A DNA stretch of 64,000 nt, from assembly GCA_039990395.1 (NCBI GenBank), contig JBDXFZ010000139.1:434001-498000 (forward strand). The letters run 5' to 3'. This DNA is from CALINF01 sp039990395. GTDB taxonomy: Bacteria > Pseudomonadota > Gammaproteobacteria > Pseudomonadales > Halieaceae. Below the pieces are notes generated by a model, which made no database searches, was not told where the DNA came from, and saw only the letters and a list, made by a program, of their open reading frames with translations. Of this stretch, positions 61,493 to 64,000 are shown piece after piece; positions within the stretch are counted from its first letter, which is position 1; the number at the start of each line of letters is the position of its first letter. The position numbers were made by a program, and so were the translations under genes.

Positions 61493-63238
61493 ATGACATT
61501 GCAAGCATTTGTGAACGAACCTTCACCGGCAGCTTCCGTCGCTAGCAGAAAGAATGTGTTTGCCTGGCTTCGCTGGAAAATTTGGCAGGGGGTACAACAG
61601 ACTGCAGCAGCTGTTCTGTTGGTTCTGTTAACCCCATTGCTGGCCTTACTCTGCATTTTTGTAAAAGCCGATTCGCGGGGCCCCTTTCTGTATGCTCAAC
61701 AGCGCCCCGGACATCAGGGCAAACCCTTTACGACTTACAAAGTGCGCACGATGACTGTTGGTGCCGATCGCAATGCGAAGCTGGCTATAGCGGTTACCTC
61801 AGAGACGCCCGAAGTGACACGTGTCGGTCGCGTGCTGCGTGACTTGAAGCTGGACGAGTTGCCGCAGCTATGGAATATCGTGCGTGGTGATATGGCTTTT
61901 GTGGGTCCCCGCCCCATTGCCGGCGGTCTTCAGGAACACCTCGAGAGCCATATTCCTGGTTTTGCAATGCGTCTAACCGTGCGACCAGGGTTATCCAGTC
62001 TGGGTCAGATTTGCATTGACGAAAACGATTCGGCGGAGCGCGTTCTGCAGGACTGGACCGTGCGGTTCGAAGGTGAACGTCACTACATAACTTATCAATC
62101 CATCAGCTACGATATTGTCATCATCGGTATGACCGCGGCCTATTGCCTGCGCAAGTTATGGAGAGCTCTGAAACCTGTTGCGGGACGTGGTGGCATATCT
62201 GCACTGGCTTTACTTGTGGGATCCGTAATATTGCTTGGCGGGTGCTCACAGACGCTGACGGAGGAAGGCTTCACCCAGACACCGGAAGGCTTCTCCCGGG
62301 CAATACCCGTAGAAATAGATGCACAGGCCGCGCCCATCGTAGCTTACGAAAGCGTGACCGTGGAGAGTCTGCCGCGCGGAGAAAGCGATCCGATCTACAG
62401 GCTGGGCGCTGGTGATCGTCTGGCTATAAACGTATTTGGCGAGCCCGGTATGGATAGCCTTATCGTTCAGGTCGATGGCGCCGGTGAAATACAATTGCCT
62501 ATGGTCGAGCGTGTTCACGCCGAAGACTTATCCCTGAGCGAGCTACAAACCAAGCTTAAGGATGAATACACCAAGCATTTTATGGACCCCTGGGTTGTGG
62601 TTGAGCTGGAGGATCCACTAAGCCGTCCGCTCTATTTGCTGGGCGAGTTCAACCAGCCTGGCATTGTGCATATGACGTCCGACATGAGCCTGATACAGGC
62701 ACTGGGAGCCGGCCAAGGTCTTTCTGACAAAGCCTACACCCGCGGTGCACGCCTTATCCGTGAACAGAATATTGTTGCCGTAGACATCAATGCGCTGCTG
62801 AACCGCGGACGAATGGATCAAAATATTTGGCTTGAACCCGAAGATACATTGTTTATACCTGGGTTAGATGACCTGCGGATCTTTGTGCTTGGAGCTGTTA
62901 TCCAGCCGGGAGCACAGAATGTCACCAATGGACCGTTGACCCTTGCTGATGCAATTGCACGCAGTGGTGGCCCACAGCGTGCAGAGGCAAACCTTGAACA
63001 AGTTCGTGTAATACGCACTCACTCGCCCGTGTCGGGCGAGCTCTTCGTTGTCGACTTTAATCGTATCGTCGATGGTTTGGCGGTAGATATGCCTCTTCAA
63101 CCTGGGGACATAGTCTACATGCCGGTCAACGGGATGGGCGGTTGGAACGACGTGATAGCGGCGATTTCCCCAACCATTCTTACGATCAGTAGGGCGCTTG
63201 ATCCCTTTGTACTTGCCAAGACGCTTAGCGAAGAATAA
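61493..63238 (+). CDS. fusion: initiating sugar-phosphate transferase + Wza-like export lipoprotein
   Basis: The 581-residue open frame has two parts. Residues 25-230 are a WcaJ/PssY-type transferase (RGPFLYAQQRPG, FTTYKVRTM, LDELPQLWNIVRGDMAFVGPRPI) that loads the first sugar phosphate on undecaprenyl phosphate. Residues 265-570 are a polysaccharide export protein (YRLGAGDRLAINVFGE, then SLBB-type repeats). Between them lies a complete lipoprotein signal: basic RKLWRALKPVAGRG, a hydrophobic core, and LGGC with Cys251. Signal peptidase II could therefore split the product. An internal ATG at 62129 lacks an SD. Confidence 0.88.
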   Translation: MTLQAFVNEPSPAASVASRKNVFAWLRWKIWQGVQQTAAAVLLVLLTPLLALLCIFVKADSRGPFLYAQQRPGHQGKPFTTYKVRTMTVGADRNAKLAIAVTSETPEVTRVGRVLRDLKLDELPQLWNIVRGDMAFVGPRPIAGGLQEHLESHIPGFAMRLTVRPGLSSLGQICIDENDSAERVLQDWTVRFEGERHYITYQSISYDIVIIGMTAAYCLRKLWRALKPVAGRGGISALALLVGSVILLGGCSQTLTEEGFTQTPEGFSRAIPVEIDAQAAPIVAYESVTVESLPRGESDPIYRLGAGDRLAINVFGEPGMDSLIVQVDGAGEIQLPMVERVHAEDLSLSELQTKLKDEYTKHFMDPWVVVELEDPLSRPLYLLGEFNQPGIVHMTSDMSLIQALGAGQGLSDKAYTRGARLIREQNIVAVDINALLNRGRMDQNIWLEPEDTLFIPGLDDLRIFVLGAVIQPGAQNVTNGPLTLADAIARSGGPQRAEANLEQVRVIRTHSPVSGELFVVDFNRIVDGLAVDMPLQPGDIVYMPVNGMGGWNDVIAAISPTILTISRALDPFVLAKTLSEE

Positions 63239-63253
63239 CTCCAGGAGACAGCG

Positions 63254-63736
63254 ATGATTTTTGTAACAGTAGGAACACAGCTACCATTTGACCGTCTGAT
63301 TCGAGCTCTGGATACGTGGGCTTCCGCGAATAGTCATGTAGAAATTTTTGCCCAAATTGGTCGAGGCGAATACGAGCCCAAGAATCTTAGCTGGACACGC
63401 GATATGTCCCCGATGGATTTCCGCAGCCGTGTTGCTGACTGCGATGTAATCGTGGCGCACGCCGGTATGGGGAGCATTATCTCGGGAATCGAACTAGGCA
63501 AGCGCGTCATTGTGATGCCGCGTCTGGCCAAATTGGGCGAACACCGCAACGAACATCAGCTTGCCACCGTAGCAAGGCTTGAACATCTCAATGGCTTCGA
63601 AGTTGTGCACGATGCGGATGCTCTTTCGGACGCCCTGGACTGCCAGAACGTGAGTTTCGATGCAATTGATCCACCGGCTCCCCACCCAACCCTTATCAAT
63701 ACCGTTCGCGGCTTCGCCGGGCTGTCTCAGGCATGA
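63254..63736 (+). CDS. Alg13/PssE-like glycosyltransferase catalytic subunit
   Basis: This 160-residue protein is a stand-alone C-terminal half of a GT28 enzyme: MIFVTVGTQLPFDRLIRALD, then DVIVAHAGMGSIISGIELGKRVIVMPR with the nucleotide-sugar loop. It needs an Alg14-type anchor, which is probably the product of 53280-53741. It starts 15 bases after the fusion gene, and its stop overlaps the next ATG (ATGA). Confidence 0.9.
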   Translation: MIFVTVGTQLPFDRLIRALDTWASANSHVEIFAQIGRGEYEPKNLSWTRDMSPMDFRSRVADCDVIVAHAGMGSIISGIELGKRVIVMPRLAKLGEHRNEHQLATVARLEHLNGFEVVHDADALSDALDCQNVSFDAIDPPAPHPTLINTVRGFAGLSQA

Positions 63737-64000
63737 GCGCCTTTGAAACTACAGCTAATTGCTCACCAGATTCTGTCGGCGAGGAAACGGCAGCTAATGG
63801 TTCGTCGCCTGAATTAAGGCGTGCTCGAAGCGCCGGATTGTTGCTGCGACTTTACGGGGTGATGCAAGGCTTCGGAGCGGGCAAAGTGCGCGGTTTAATA
63901 AGACGCCTGCTCTCAAAACTGGAGGGCGGCGAAATGCAGTCGGCGACACTGCGCGAGATTATGAGTCGATACTATGGTGTACGAATTGGTGCCCATAGCT
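63733..64000 (+). CDS. probable hexapeptide-repeat acetyltransferase, 3' end cut by the window edge
   Basis: The frame starts at ATG 63733, overlapping the previous stop, and is open to the edge (about 89 residues). The segment GGEMQSATLREIMSRYYGVRIGAHS resembles the start of CatB/colanic-acid-type acetyltransferases just before their left-handed beta-helix. The repeat region itself lies outside the window, so the call rests on the leader segment and on EPS context. Confidence 0.5.
   Translation, partial: MSAFETTANCSPDSVGEETAANGSSPELRRARSAGLLLRLYGVMQGFGAGKVRGLIRRLLSKLEGGEMQSATLREIMSRYYGVRIGAHS

Noticed and set aside
62129..63238. Separate Wza-like gene starting at internal ATG 62129
   Set aside because: No SD is present before it and the frame is continuous with the transferase, so a fused product is the simpler reading; kept as an alternative in the fusion entry.

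Overview
The window looks like chromosome of a marine, aerobic gammaproteobacterium of the Cellvibrionales type (Halieaceae or Spongiibacteraceae are my best guess). This is inferred from gene content: cytochrome P450, a Baeyer-Villiger monooxygenase, paired acyl-CoA dehydrogenases, a DUF3604 protein, several glutathione S-transferases and an exosortase-type exopolysaccharide locus. No rRNA, tRNA, CRISPR array, insertion sequence or prophage was seen. Genes are closely packed, and many starts are GTG or TTG codons chosen by the Shine-Dalgarno (SD) sequence in front of them.

Positions 1-16 kb hold housekeeping and small-molecule genes. They include a MoxR/DUF58 pair cut by the left edge, an MltF-like lytic transglycosylase, an LtrA-like membrane protein, an HNH nuclease, an FAH-family enzyme, SppA, a PLP decarboxylase, a MOSC protein, a GST, and a DUF427 / P450 / GFA group. 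From 16 to 37 kb the window is catabolic and transport-related. It has DUF3604, a metallo-beta-lactamase-fold hydrolase, an MFS carrier, a back-to-back acyl-CoA dehydrogenase pair with HIT and NAD-binding proteins, ZntB-like and MscS channels, a HAPMO-like monooxygenase with a RidA protein, DsrE, a Na+/H+ antiporter, a 2OG-Fe oxygenase and a class C serine hydrolase. From 37 to 49.6 kb there is a LysM-FecR / CHASE2-GGDEF-EAL pair, a CNT nucleoside transporter, an SDR, an M19 dipeptidase-like protein lacking several metal ligands, a 5'-truncated glutathionyl-hydroquinone reductase remnant, a Kef-type antiporter and a PhoD-like phosphatase.

The most interesting part is 49.7-64 kb, an exosortase-linked Wzx/Wzy-type exopolysaccharide locus. 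Ten minus-strand genes, nearly all overlapping or touching, run from 61078 down to 51497: pyruvyl transferase, Wzx flippase, F420-hydrogenase-beta-like protein, Wzy polymerase, two glycosyltransferases, Alg14-like subunit, exosortase, a membrane-anchored accessory protein, and a 113-residue secreted protein that could be the exosortase substrate. Divergent from this operon is a single reading frame that joins the initiating sugar-phosphate transferase to a Wza-type export lipoprotein with a complete internal lipobox. It is followed by an Alg13-like subunit and an acetyltransferase cut by the right edge. An asparagine-synthase-like gene faces the far end of the operon.

Three near-perfect sigma-54 promoters (TGGCACA-N4-TTGCW) sit about 26-38 bases before the three transcription units of this locus. 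The two regulatory regions also share a GCAATTTGC / AATTTGCA motif array at enhancer-like distance. The whole locus therefore reads as one RpoN-dependent regulon controlled by an activator that is not in the window.
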